This document shows positions 11,168-23,652 of a DNA stretch of 64,000 bases, piece by piece. Under the pieces are notes generated by a model that saw nothing but the letters and a program-made list of their open reading frames with translations, did no database searches and was not told the DNA's origin. Each line of letters begins with the position of its first letter. Positions within the stretch are counted from its first letter, which is position 1. Origin of the DNA: Membranipora membranacea (lineage: Eukaryota; Bryozoa; Gymnolaemata; Cheilostomatida; Membraniporidae); assembly GCA_914767715.1 (NCBI GenBank), contig OU612075.1, positions 5,334,001-5,398,000 on the forward strand. Direction: 5' to 3'. A program made the translations under genes and the position numbers.

Positions 11168-13044
11168 GTCATGGACAATGAAACGATCGATAAATGCAAG
11201 GCCTCGTGTGATACAACTGACTGGTCACTGTTCATAACACCAGTACAAATCGATCAAACAGTTGAAGCGACAACCAATTACATCAATTTTGTCGTAAGCT
11301 CAAACTGTACTACCAAGCAGTTTTATACCAAAGCCATGGATAACGAAGGAGATTAAAAAGCTGTTAGATGCCAAACAAATTGCCATGAAGACCAATGATA
11401 AAGTTAGAATGAAACAACTTCAATCTGAAATAAAAAAAACTGATCGAAAAAGAGAAACTAAAATACAAAAGCAAGACACTGGATATAATGTCAACAGATA
11501 TCAAGCTGGCGTGGAAGGGCATAAAATCTATGTCAAACCTATCCAATAAAACCACCAGTAATTTTGACCTGATGCAACCAACTGAGCAGACCAAATTAGC
11601 AGATGACCTCATTCAATTTTACACGAGATTCAACAATATGATCTAACAGAAGCGGCAGCTGAGCCTCCTGATCCACCTGATCCCGAACCACCTGATGCTG
11701 ACCCACCACCTGATATCAGCATTGAAGAAGTACAAGAGCAGTTTAGACGGTGTAATCCATCCAAAGCAGCTGGTCCAGACAACATCTCAACGAGAGTATT
11801 AAAAGACTGTTACTTTGAACTTGCTCCTATTTTTTGTGAAATTTTGAATTTATGTTTAAAGACTGGTACTCTTCCAAATTTATGGAAACTATCCACAACA
11901 CTTCCTAAGAAGCCAAATCCATCTGCAATAATGATTACAGACCAATAGCGTTAACATCTGTGGTGATGAAGTGTTTTGAGAAAATTTTAAAATCAAGACT
12001 TTTAAGTATTATAGCCCTAGATGACTGTCAATTTGCGTACAAAAAGAACCGTAGTACCAAAGACGCATGTATTAGTATTGATTATTTTTTACGGTCACAC
12101 CTGGAACAACAATCAAGTTTTGCTTGAATTTTATTTGTTGATTTTACATCCGCTTTTAACACTATTGTACCTAAGATTTTAATTGAAAAGCTGAAAGCCA
12201 TGAATGTTCCTCACTATTTATTGTCAATTATTAAAGCTTTTCTTGTTGACCGCCAACAATTTGTAAATGTTGGAAATGCCCAATCTAAAAAGCTGAGCTG
12301 TGATATTGGCTGCCCACAAGGCTGTGTTTTATCTCCTATTTTTTTGTTACTGTATATACTGATTTTAGCAAATCTAACTGTGATAATGTGAAGATTTTTA
12401 AATATGCTGATGAAATGGCCATCATAGGGCTTTTGAATTTTAAACAGCCAACTATAACTCAAAACTATTTTGATGCCATACAACATTTTACTGAGCAATG
12501 TTCCTCTGTGAATCTTATTCTTAACACAGCGAAAACCAAAGAGATGGTTGTGGATTTTAGCAAATCTTGTGCCTTATACGTCTATATTTTTATAAATGGT
12601 AATCCATTAGAGAAGGTAGATAGTTTTAAATACCTAGGTACATTTTTCGACTGTGATCTTAAATGGTGCTCAAACACTGAATATGTCTATAGTAAACTAA
12701 AGAAAACATTTTACGCTTTTTCTAGATTCAAACATTTTAAACCTAACCAGTATCAACAACATAATTTTATCCAATCACTGATCCAACCCATTTTTACCTA
12801 TAATATTGAACTCTGGTACACTGGTGCTTCAGAAAGACAAAAGAATATGCTTTTAAGTCCGTTTTTAAAAAACAGCTACATTTTTGACGCTGCTTGTTTT
12901 GTTGACATTTTGAGTATTTTATCGCTGATGATAGACACATTTTACGCAATTGTTATAAAAGTAATGGTAAATATTTTATCATGCCAAAAACTAGAACATC
13001 AAGATTTTTGTGCAGCTTTGTGCCTTTTAGTATTCGTATTTTAA
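11168..13044 (+). pseudogene. LINE reverse transcriptase region, frameshifted
   Basis: Frame-shifted pieces in order: WITKEIKKLLDAKQ (about 11345), NPSKAAGPDNIS (about 11755), LPNLWKLSTTLPKK (about 11873), YRPIALTSVV (about 11938), QFAYKKNRS, FVDFTSAFNTIVP (about 12140), GCPQGCVLSP (about 12310) and FKYADEMAIIG (12395). The last has E where a YADD motif is expected, so the active site is damaged. The longest open part is 12388-13044, the palm end and thumb. The motif set fits the Rex1/CR1 group. The frame changes at least four times. Confidence 0.85.
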
Positions 13045-13499
13045 ATAACTGAGAGAGATATGGCTCACGCCTAAATTTTAATGTGTTTCTAACACAATTA
13101 CCAAAATAAATTCACTTCACTTCACTTCACTTGTCAGAGCACACCTGGGGGCAACCGTGTTGTGTTCAAAAGTGGGGTTTATTGAACACGTTCAAATAGA
13201 TAATTCTATGTTAATATATAACTAACCGGTTTATATTTGTAGAAGTGTATGATGTCTGTATGTAACTATATAGCTATAGCTCTCCTCTAAGATCAGTGTG
13301 ATCAGTACGGTGTCATCAGCAGAAAAGAGGAAGACTACTGCATCATAGGTCCCAGGAAGAGTAAGTCACATGACTAGCAGTATATAGCCTTTGGTAACTG
13401 CTAGACATCTTATTCTGTCAATTCTCAATGGATCTGGGTTAGACACTATACGAAAGGGGGTGCTGCTAACACAGTTGACGGGAGGCTAAATTATAACCA

Positions 13500-14335
13500 T
13501 CCAATGATGTAGCGGACACGTACCGAAAGACTGTATCCTGCTGCAAGATATTTTCACTTTACTTATCAGTCAACTATCCCCTCCTGGGAATCCTTAATCT
13601 GCAATGATGTTATTGCCCATCAATAATTGCCCTCACGTTTGGTCAATAACCAGAACTGGTGATGCTGGAATGGGATGTATGGTTTTCGCCGCTTTTGTGG
13701 CTTTGTAGTTTTCATCATTTATTTCAATAATCTTATGGACCATGCTTATGCTCATGCTTATGGAATGCTGAAATCCTACCTTGATGGTCTACCTTGATAG
13801 CGGACATGTATCGAAAGACTGTATCCAGCTGCAAAAGATATTCCCTGAAAACCCCCAGGCATTTTAATTAACAGTCAACTATCCCTTCTAGGAATCCTTA
13901 ATCCGCAATAATGTAATTACCCATCAATCATAGCACTCATAAGTGTGGTCAATAACTAGAACTGGTGATGCTGGAATAGGATGTATGGTTGTCGCCGCTT
14001 TTGTGGCTTTGTAGTTTTCATCATTTATCTAAATAATCTTATCGACCACATTGGCAAACCTCATTGTACAAGATGGACAACCACCACTGCCATGTCACTA
14101 TCCAAACTAGCTGCCTGACAAGGTATGTTGTGACTGGCTTTGGATAATTAAGTTGGCCAATAAATAAATAGGGTCTCTTGGATAAGTAAGTGAAAAGCCC
14201 AATCCTGTCCCAACTCGCCTACATATCTGATATTCCGATTCTACTGGTGAGCAGCCCCCAAAGGGACCAAGAAGATTCATCTATTTAGTAGGAGTTACAA
14301 TGTCCATTACCACTGGTATCAGTCTGTAATTCAAC
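13500..14335. repeat. Diverged direct duplication in family flank
   Basis: 13505-13740 and 13795-14045 are direct repeats of each other. The second part (13760-14330) recurs at 17790-18340 and 20850-21400. No gene here. Inside the repeat is a stretch ending CTGAAATCCTACC that in gene E belongs to intron 5 next to the terminal exon. Confidence 0.75.
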
Positions 14336-16399
14336 CATAGAGTTATTATATACTCTATAGTGGACAATGCAGTGTTAAAAACGTCCTACTTAATTATTGC
14401 GAAATCCATGACACAGCGCAATCTGGTTGTGCATGGCTAGTGCCTGTATCATATAACTTATCATTGAGAATATGCCTACCGGGCATGGCAATTTAGATTT
14501 TTAGAGCGCTTATAGCCATTTTTTCGGAAATCTTTTTTTATGGGACACCATGTAGATCACTTGCAGGTATTTCCACTTTCAATTCCATGACGCAACAAAA
14601 TCTGGTTTGTGCGTGGATAGTGCATGAATCATTTACTTTATCATTGAAAATATAAGAATCCGACATACAAATTAAGTTTATGAAGCACTTATAGTGATTT
14701 TATCAGAGAATTTCACATGTAACACCATTTACATCACCGGTAGGTATTTTCTCTTCCAGTCGGTTTAACATTTTCTTATTCTCCCATTAAAACAAGCCAA
14801 ATATCAACCGCAAACACATGAGCTTAAATCGCAATGACAGGGCTAGCTGGTTTCTGCCCCTTGCCAGGCATTTCGCTGTGTCCTGTCTTTCTCACTAATA
14901 TGTTGCACACCGAGTCGTTTTATTTTATCTGTTCAGTGCCAGCTACTGACGATGATTTGTGATTACATGGGGTAAAAGAAGACTGTGGAAATGCGATTGG
15001 AGATGAAAAAGTTTGCTGATTGCCTTTATCGTTTTTAGAGCATTTTTAGCAACATTTTTGTAAAACATTTCATACCAAACTATTAGATGACTTGCAAGTG
15101 ATTCCTTTCAGGGGGCAGTCAGGGGACAAAAAGATTTATGTTATCCCCTTAAAACACCAAAATCTCAACCGCAAACACACCATCGCAATAAAATCACAAT
15201 TACCTAGCTAGCCGGTTCTTTCCCTTGCCACTTGCCTGCCAGCCAGTCAAACTGTGTCCTGTCTCTCTAACTAAAATTTTATACGCTTTATGAGTTCATT
15301 TTATCTGTCCAGTATAATTACTTCCAATTATACAAGACGTACAAGTAACCCGTGGCTCAAAATATTCAGCTATAAGATCTCGATTTTAGTTTGGCTATGT
15401 CATTTAAAACTCTTAATTCCCTCTCAGGGGTGGCCACTCATTTTTGTATTGCCGAAACTATTCAAGATAACACAGCAGGTTAAATCAATAGATGCATAAA
15501 CTCTTCTGCTAAGTCGCTGAATAACAAGAAAACGTCGAATGGACAACTCAAGATACATACTTGTCCTGATTGACTCTAAATTTTCTTATATTCCCTCACT
15601 CAGTCTGGAAAATTATATGAAAATGGCGGTCAGTTATCAGTTGCAATACATTATTGAGAAAATACCATAATATTTTGTCTTTGCAACTCAAATCTTCAGT
15701 TGAGAAGAGTACAGAGGGCGTAATTAGAGACTTTAATTTTTAATTTAACAGATTTTTCATATTTCTCACCGTACTCAAAATAAGAGATCATTTGGTTCAG
15801 GATGGTGGGGGTGTGTGCGATGCAATTTTCTCTGATTGTTGTTTATTTGTAAATGTAAACATCAACATCATAAACAATATTTTTACACCTCCGATCACTT
15901 CTACACAGTCTACTTGTACTTCATTTAATCAATAATAAAATAAGCCCCTTTAGTGTGTAACATATAATATAATTATAATTATTATATAATATATGTTAGA
16001 GTGACAGGACACAGCTAATATGGCTGGCAAGTGGCAGTGAAAAAATTAAGCTAGCCTGGTACTATCCATTTTATCACAATGATGTGTTTACGTTTGAGAT
16101 TTCGGCTTATTTTAATGGGAAAACGCAGACACATTTTCCACTGGCTGCGAGTGAAATTACCTGCAAGTGATCCACATAGTGTCACATAAAGATTTTTCCA
16201 AAAGAATTGCTATAAGCGCTCTAAAAATCTAAATTACAATGCCCAATACGTATATTCTCAATGATAAGTTAAATGATACAGGCACTAGCCATGCCCAACC
16301 AGAGTGCTTGTGTCATGGATTTCGCAATAATTAAGTAGGACAAAAACTGATGCTATTTTTGTACACATTGTCCACTCTAGAGTATATAATAACTCTATG
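14336..16399. mobile_element. hAT-like foldback DNA element, copy 1
   Basis: About 2.06 kb between 8-bp duplications AATTCAAC at 14328-14335 and 16400-16407. Termini read CATAGAGTTATTATATACTC inward from both ends, and the outer arms (about 250 bp each) are imperfect inverted copies. The interior has further direct and inverted sub-repeats. No transposase domain can be read, so it is non-autonomous. An uninterrupted paralogous site lies at about 21375-21395, and a diverged one at about 18330-18350. hAT is favoured by 8-bp duplications and CA ends; P-like is the main alternative. Confidence 0.85.
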
Positions 16400-16407
16400 A
16401 ATTCAAC

Positions 16408-17559
16408 CAACAACCAGGTCATGGTAGTGAAATTGGATCATACTTAATTGAAGGTCGAGGGTTAGATTTAAAGTTCCGCATCTAAAATCGATGAGCTATT
16501 TGATTTCACTCAAAATGGAGAACAACACATCCTTATAAAAAGTTGGCCCTATAATTTCTCATTTTAATGGTAAGGATGCGCTTCCTGCAGTGAGAGTGAG
16601 TTATTTTAAACCTAAATAGGTCAGAGCTCAACTAGGGTCACAAAACAGCCCAGTCATTCACCTTGACCTTAAAATTTCATATTATCGGGTGGCAATGTAT
16701 CACAGTGCAAACTTTTCAAGGTTTATTGCATCTTGTAGCATCAGCTCTTACTGTTTGAACTCTTACTGCAGCTCCCCTACATAAAACAAGACGAGATATG
16801 GGATGGCCCTATGCATGAGAAAGTTGTCGCCAGCCACTGCAGCTCTGTTCAAGCTTTGTAGCAGGCATGCTTCACTCTGGGGTGAGGCCAATATTGGCAT
16901 CAATGACTTGGAAAATAGTGGCATTACAAAAACACGTTTTTTTAAACCTAGTCATCGTCAACCCTGGAAAACAGCAGTAATACGCTTCAGGTGTTCTCTC
17001 CGTTGCCGATCTTATTGGCTTTGGCCTCACAAGCCATAGAAATGCATCATGATTATCAACCATTATTTTCTTGAATAAGATTATTGTGGTTATTGTTTGG
17101 TTTGATGTTCCAGTTAATCCTAAAATTACTAGAATCTAGAACGTCCATAACTGACAAATTTGCTGATATTATGATTTATTGGGCAAACATGTTTATACCT
17201 TGAGCATTTTGTTTCAATCTATTCGAGAGATGAAGTGATACCTCGATCTCTTAGTTCAAAACTCTCGGGCCAAATATTATAATTTTTATTTTGCAAAAAA
17301 TTAGCTATTAAAAGGTGATATATTACTGAATCAATTAACAATTAGGATTGATGAAATAATTAATGTTAATATAGCATCTCATATATGTAACTTATAGTAA
17401 TTAGCTCTTTTACCATCCAAAGGTGACAATACAAAGATATTTCAGCAGAAACAATGTGGTTATAAATAACACAAATAACACAGTTCATTCAGAGCCAAAG
17501 CAAAACTGATATAATTCATGGCCGTGTCCGTTTTTTATCAAAGCTGAGAATCCAAGACA
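16408..17559. other. Family downstream flank, paralogous to 23.65-24.75 kb
   Basis: No gene. Aligns with 23653-24330, then with 24310-24740 and 20180-20600. A short open frame at 16803-17039 recurs at 24048-24308, but it is part of the duplicated flank and has no supporting splice or domain evidence. Confidence 0.55.
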
Positions 17560-17704
17560 TCATGCAGCTGGGCATGTGAATTCTAGCAAATTTGGACAGC
17601 GTTCTGTAACAGCCACTCTCAAGTTGTCACCATATTGCTGAGCCAGCTGGCATTCGTTACCGACCATACATCTTAGGCACTTTTTGGCCTCTTTGTAGTT
17701 TTCA
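17560..17704 (-). pseudogene. Orphan terminal exon (exon 6), unit U1
   Basis: A 145-nt exon with AG acceptor at its 5' side (17705-17706) and stop at 17560-17562. It is open and encodes the five-Cys terminal domain (KKCLRC near the start, CPNLLEFTCPAA at the end). Length and phase equal those of the terminal exons of E and F. No exons 1-5 are found upstream before the next copy at 20.6 kb, so it has no gene of its own. It may be used as an alternative terminal exon for an upstream gene. Confidence 0.8.
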
Positions 17705-18830
17705 CTACCAATAAAAAAAGCATACGTTTAGCGAAGACATCAAAATACAAAGATTCTTTGAGGTTTCAATGCTGAAATCCTACCTTGATTGTCTACCTTG
17801 AAAGCGGACAGTAAAGAAAGACTGCATCCAGCTGCAAAAGATTTTCCCTGAAAACCCCCAGGCATTTTAATTATCAGTCAACTATCCCTTCTGGGAATCC
17901 TTAATCTGCAATAATGTAATTACCCATCAATCATTGCACTCATAAGTGTGGTCAATAACTAGAACTGGTGATGCTGGAATAGGATGTATGGTTGTCACCG
18001 CTTTTGTAGCTTTGTAGTTTTCATCATTTATTTAAATAATCCTATCCACCACATTGGCAAACCTCATTGTACAAGATGGACAACCACCACTGCCATGTCA
18101 CGTATCCAAACTAGCTGCCTGACAAGGTATGTTGTGACTGGCTTTGGATAATTAAGTTGGCCAATAAATAAATAGGGTCTCTTGGATAAGTAAGTGTAAA
18201 GCCCAATTCTGTCCCAACTCGCCTACATCTCTGATATTCCGATTCTACTGGTGAGCAGCCCCCAAAGCGACCAAGAAGATTCATCTATTTAGTAGGTGTC
18301 GCAATGTCCATTACCACTTGTATCAGTCAGTAATTCAATCCACAACCAGGTCAGGGTAGCCAAACTCGACCATGCTTAATTTAAGGTCTTGGGTTAGATT
18401 TAATGGGTCCGCATCCAAAATCCATGAGCTATTTGATATCACTCAAATGGAGAACAACACATCCTAAGAAAATGTTGGCCCTATAATTTCTCAATTTACC
18501 GGCAAGGCAGTGCTCCCTGCAGTGAGTTATTCAAACCTAAATAGGTCGGACCACAACTAGGGTCCCTTTACGAACCAGTCATTAACTTGACCTTGAAATC
18601 ACAAATTTTAAGGTGGCAATGTACCAAAGTGCAAACTTTTTAAGGCTTATTGTATCTTGTAGCATCAACTCTTACTGTTTGAATTTTGATGGCCACCACT
18701 GTGATTGAACCAGTAAATAGAAGAATTTGTGGACTTATACCAACTTATAAATAACTCCTGGCGCCATACTGTTAGGTTTTTCTGTGAGGAATGCCCTAAT
18801 TAAGGTCTTGCTAATTTGTGAGGCATTATC
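17705..18830. other. Duplicated segment with empty site of the foldback element
   Basis: No gene. 17790-18340 repeats 13790-14330 and 20850-21400. The stretch at 18325-18350 continues from GTAATTCAAT into CACAACCAGG without the 2.06-kb foldback element, a diverged empty site. 18340-18830 aligns with 29040-29490. Confidence 0.6.
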
Positions 18831-18879
18831 AATATGACTCGCTATCTAATGACTCTATTATTAATCATTATCTAATTAC

Positions 18880-19572
18880 TTAATCATTATCTAATGACTC
18901 GCTTTCATGGCAGGATCATCTAGAGTATGTATATAAAAAGGTACAACGGAATGTTAACCTACTTCAAAATCTGAGATACTTCTTGGATATAGCAAGTGCC
19001 CGCACATTTTACTTCCAGTTTATTTATTGCCACCCTATATATGGTATCCATATCATTGGCAACTTGTCCTGCAATAATGCCCTCAATAGATTATTTTTGT
19101 TGCAAAAACGGGCTTTACTCATTATCGCCAATGTGCATTACATCCCGTATCCCGAATCCATTACACAATCATTACAACTCCTACCTCTTCCTAAGCTTGT
19201 TTGTTATTTCAATTCACTTTTTGCGCATAAGATAAACAATTTTTTAACACCTCCATTTATATATAGAGGATTTAAAACACTACCAAGTTCAATTTTCGTG
19301 ATAAACATTTACTTTTATATCATACAGACAATCTAAGATACAAAGTTTCTGCTACATACAATTCTTTACCGTTACATTTGAGATCTAAAGAGAAGTTCAG
19401 TTCATTCAAAACTTTACTTTTCAACCATATTATTGACTTGACCAACATCATTGATGATATTATTTCCCTTCTGTTTCTCTTTTTTTGTTTTAAAAAAAAT
19501 TGTTTTCTGGCACTGAGTGCAAAACATTTCGAATGAGATGACTTTGGATGCCAATAAAAAGTATATATATCA
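18880..19572 (+). mobile_element. 3' fragment of a non-LTR retrotransposon (RT thumb/C-terminal part)
   Basis: The open frame around 18940-19336 reads LLQNLRYFL, YFQFIYCHPIYGIHIIG, LFLLQKRALLIIAN, then LLPLPKLVCYFNSLFAHK, matching the C-terminal part of LINE reverse transcriptases (LQKRAIRII and LPL motifs). It ends in CCAATAAAAAG followed by an AT run at 19553-19572. It interrupts a block that is continuous at 29440-29560. The 5' part of the element is absent. Confidence 0.75.
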
Positions 19573-19883
19573 CTGTTAATAGTTTAGTGACATACCGAGC
19601 TCTTAGTGTTGTATGCATGGTTTAAAGACTAAGCAATATAATGGTGAAGAATAGCCAAAAACAAGGAGAAGTGAGAGAAACAAAATTGCATTTTTTTCCA
19701 GGTTAATGAAATAGATTAGCGCAAAGGCCGCCAATGCACCCTATGACAAAAATCTTTCAAAATTTGAAATAAATTTTTTTTTTATGATGTATGATCACTC
19801 TGCAAGCCATTGAAAGTATCAACATTTTATTTCTGTACATATTTACAATGTCCATTACCACTGGTATCAGTCTGTAATTCAAC

Positions 19884-20180
19884 CATAGAGTTATTATATA
19901 CTCTAGAGTGGACAATGCAGTGTTAAAAATGTCCTACTTAATTATTGCGAAATCCATGACACAGCGCAATCTGGTTGTGCATGGCTAGTGCCTGTATCAT
20001 ATAACTTATCATTGAGAATATGCCTACCGGGCATGGCAATTTAGATTTTAAGAGCGCTTATTGCCATTTTTTCGGAAATTTTTTATGGGACACCAAGTAG
20101 ATCACTTGCAGGTATTTTCACTTTCAATTCCATGACGCAACGAAATCTGGTTTGTGCGTGGATAGTGCATGAATCATTTA
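19884..20180 (+). mobile_element. Left-end fragment of the hAT-like foldback element
   Basis: Begins CATAGAGTTATTATATACTC after AATTCAAC, exactly as at 14336 and 21467. It matches for about 300 bp, then breaks at about 20180 into family flank (GATGTTCCCGTTAATCC). The rest of the element and several hundred bases of flank are deleted. Confidence 0.8.
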
Positions 20181-20604
20181 TGATGTTCCCGTTAATCCTA
20201 AAATTACTGATATTATGATTTATTGGGCAAACATGTTTATACCTTGAGCATTTTGTTTTCCATCTATTCGAGAGATGAAGTGATACCTCGATCTCTTAGT
20301 TCAAAACTCTCGGGCCAAATATTATCATTTTTATTTTGCAAAAAATTAGGCATTAAAAGGTGATATATTACTGAATCAATTAGCAATTAGGATTGATGAA
20401 ATAATTAATGTTAACATAGCATCTCATATATGTAACTTATAGTAATAAGCTCTTTTACCACCCAAAGGTGACAATACAAAGATATTCCAGCAGAAACAAT
20501 GTGGTTATAAATAACACGAATAAAACAGTTCATTCAGAGCCAAAGCAAAACTGATAAAATTCATGGCCGTGTCCGTTTTTTATCAAAGCTGAGAATCCAA
20601 GACA

Positions 20605-20749
20605 TCATGCAGCTGGGCATGTGAATTCTAGCAAATTTGGACAGCGTTCTGTAACAGCCACTCTCAAGTTGTCACCATATTGCTGAGCCAGCTGGCATTC
20701 GTTACCGACCATACATCTTAGGCACTTCTTGGCCTCTTTGTAGTTTTCA
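20605..20749 (-). pseudogene. Orphan terminal exon (exon 6), unit U2
   Basis: Nearly identical to the exon at 17560-17704: 145 nt, open, AG acceptor, same stop context, five Cys. The surrounding 20180-20850 block is a close copy of 17100-17790, so this is a recent segmental duplication. No upstream exons belong to it. Confidence 0.8.
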
Positions 20750-21458
20750 CTACCAATAAAAAAAGCATTCGTTTAGCAAAGACATCAAAATATACAGATT
20801 CTTTGAGGTTTCAATGCTGAAATCCTACCTTGATTGTCTATCTTGATAGCGGACACGTAAAGAAAGACTGCATCCAGCTGCAAAAGATTTTCCCTGAAAA
20901 CCCCCAGGCATTTTAATTATCAGTCAACTATCCCTTCTGGGAATCCTTAATCTGCAATAATGTAATCACCCATCAATCATTGCACTCATAAGTGTGGTCA
21001 ATAACTAGAACTGGTGATGCTGGAATAGGATGTATGGTTGTCGCAGCTTTCGTGGCTTTGTAGTTTTCATCATTTATTTAAATAATCTTATCGACCACAT
21101 TGGCAAACCTCATTGTACAAGATGGACAACCACCACTGCCATGTCACGCATCCAAACTAGCTGCCTGAAAAGGTATGTTATGACTGGCTTTGGATAATTA
21201 AGTTGGCCAATAAATAAAAAGGGTCTTTTGGATAAGTAAGTGAAAAGCCCAATTCTGTCCCAACTAGCCTACATTTCTGATATTCCGATTCTACCGGTGA
21301 GCAGCCCCCAAAAGGACCAAGAAGATTCATCTATTTAGTAGGAGTTACAATGTCCATTACCATTGGTATCAGTCTGTAATTCAACCAACAACCAGGTCAG
21401 GGTAGATTCATCTATTTAGTAGGAGTTACAATGTCCATTACCACTGGTATCAGTCTGT
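20750..21458. other. Duplicated segment U3 with an intact insertion site
   Basis: No gene. Third copy of the 13.8-14.3 kb block. The target sequence is duplicated: 21325-21400 ends at an empty site (ATTCAACCAACAACCAGG), and a second copy (21405-21466) leads into the foldback element at 21467. Confidence 0.65.
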
Positions 21459-21466
21459 AATTCAAC

Positions 21467-23644
21467 CATAGAGTTATTATATACTCTAGAGTGGACAATG
21501 AGTGTTAAAAATGTCCTACTTAATTATTGCGAAATCCATGACACAGCGCAATCTGGTTGTGTATGGCTAGTGCCTGTATCATAAAACTTATCATTGAGAA
21601 TATGCGTACCGGGCATGGCAATTTAGATTTTTAGAGCGCTTATAGTCATTTTTTCGGAAAATTTTTTATGGGACACCATGTAGATCACTTGCAGGTATTT
21701 TCACTTTCAATTCCATGACGCAACAAAATCTGGTCTATGCGTGGATAGTGCATGAATCATTTACTTTATCATTGAAAATATAAGAATCTGACATACAAAT
21801 TAAGTTTATGGAGCACTTATAGTGATTTTATCAGAGAATTCCACATGTAACACCATTTACATCACCTGTAGGTATTTTCTCTTCCAGTCGGTTTAACATT
21901 TTCTTATCCTCCCATTAAAACAAGCCACATATCAACCGCAAACGTGAGCTTAAATCGCAATGACAGGGCTAGCTGGTTTCTGCCACTTGCCAGGCATTTC
22001 GCTGTGTCCTGTCTTTCTCATTAAGATGTTGCACACTGAGTTGGTTTATTTTATCTGTTCAGTGCCAGCTACTGACGATGATTTGTGATTACATGGGGTA
22101 AAAGAAGACTTTGGAAAAGCGATTGGAGATGAAAAAGTTTGCTGATTGCCTTTATCGTTTTTAGAGCATTTTTAAATTCTTAAATTCCCTCACTTAGTCT
22201 GGAAAATTGTATGAAAATGGCGGTCAGTTATCAGTTGCAATACATTATGGAGAAAATACCATAATATTTTGTCTTTGCAACTCAAATCTTCAGTTGAGAA
22301 GAGTACAGAGGGCGTAATTAGAGACTTTAATTTTTATTTTAACAGATTTTTCATATTTCTCACGATACTCAAAATAAGAGATCATTTGGTTCAGGGGGAT
22401 GGGGGTGTGTGCGATTCAATTTTCTCTGATTGTTGTTTATTTGTAAATATAAACATCAACATCATAAACAATATTTTTACACCTCCGATCACTTCTACAC
22501 AGTCTACTTGTACTTCATTTAATCAAAAACAAAATAAGCCCCTTTAGTGTGTAACATATAATATAATTATAATTATTATATAATATAAGTAAGAGTGACA
22601 GGACACAGCTAATATGGCTGGCAAGTGGCAGTGAAAAAAATTAAGCTAGCCTGGTAGTATCCATTTTATCACAATGATGTGTTTACGTTTGAGATTTCGG
22701 CTTATTTTAATGGGAAAACGCAGACACATTTTCCACTGGCTGCGAGTGAAAATACCTGCAAGTGATCCACATAGTGTCACATAAAGATTTTTCCAAAAGA
22801 ATTGCTATAAGCGCTCTAAAAATGTAAATTACCATGCCCAATACGGGTATTCTCAATGACAAGTTATATGATACAGGCACTAGCCATGCACAACCAGATT
22901 GCTTGTGTCATGGAACTTTCAATAAATAAGTACCGTAATCCCTTACCTACAGATCGCCGATTTATAAGTGAAGGCGGCTGTAAGAGAGTAGCATATAGAC
23001 GCGACTATAATTTGAAGCATTTTTATATTTAGTTTGGACTAAAACCTATTACAATCACTGGTAACGTGTGCGACTTGTAAGCATGAAGTTGCGAGTTCAA
23101 AACCCACTGAGGGCAGTTTTTTTGCCGAAACTACTCATTTGTAGTGAGTGAATGTGTGCCACAAAATTCAAATTTTTCAACAATCAGCATATCATATCTC
23201 TCTCACAGTCACAAATAAAACATGCCAGGAACGTCATACACCATTCAGCAGAAACTGGAAGTATGTATGTATGTATGTATATATTTGTATCAATTCTCAT
23301 GATAAAATCAATGTTTCTCTTGTGCTCTGTGAATAAAACAGTTGAGAACAGTTGAAAAGAATAACAACCTTGACAAGACTGCAAGGGAATTGAACATTAA
23401 TAGACGCTTGATTCAAAGATGGAGGCCATGGAGATCTTCCAAACATCAACTACTGATATGATTCCCTTATAAGACACGGTGTCTTATAGCTGTGGAGTGT
23501 CTTATAATTGGAGCATTTTTATTTTTCTGAGGGGGGTGATTCACTTATAGGTCCGGTGACTTATAGGTGAGGTATTACGGTAGGACAAAAACTGATGCTA
23601 TTTTTGTATACATTGTCCGCTCTAGAGTATATAATAACTCTATG
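21467..23644. mobile_element. hAT-like foldback DNA element, copy 2, with nested insertion
   Basis: Flanked by AATTCAAC at 21459-21466 and 23645-23652, with the same termini as the copy at 14336-16399. The central part is shorter than in copy 1. A 648-bp element is nested in its right arm at 22933-23580. No transposase is readable. Because copies 1 and 2 share the same target and flanks, they descend from one insertion followed by segmental duplication. Confidence 0.85.
22933..23580. mobile_element. TA-flanked MITE nested in the foldback element
   Basis: Starts CCGTAATCCCTTACCTA and ends as the inverse CCGTAATACCTCACCTA, with TA at 22931-22932 and 23581-23582. The uninterrupted sequence exists in copy 1 at about 16336-16350. 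TA duplication suggests a Tc1/mariner-type MITE. The interior has a (GTAT)n run at 23261-23282 and a segment with a tRNA B-box-like motif (GAGTTCAAAACCC, about 23091). Confidence 0.8.
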
Positions 23645-23652
23645 AATTCAAC

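Larger units (their letters stand above)
9933..13128 (+). mobile_element. CR1/Rex1-like non-LTR retrotransposon, defective, with target duplication
   Basis: A LINE bounded by ACTTGTC at 9926-9932 and 13129-13135, ending in a (CACTT)n tail typical of CR1-group ends. The right-hand flank (GTCAGAGCACACCTGGGG) continues the left-hand flank, and an uninterrupted paralogue of this site exists at about 27665-27705. Inside are an endonuclease part, a hAT-type MITE at 10788-11159, and a reverse transcriptase part with several frameshifts and stops. It is not able to encode an intact protein. Confidence 0.85.

Noticed and set aside
16803-17039. Open frame recurring at 24048-24308, with minus-strand counterparts at 24008-24205 and 30178-30462
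   Set aside because: It recurs because the flank was duplicated. Frames are broken in the 30.3- and 33.9-kb copies, and no domain or splice sites support it.
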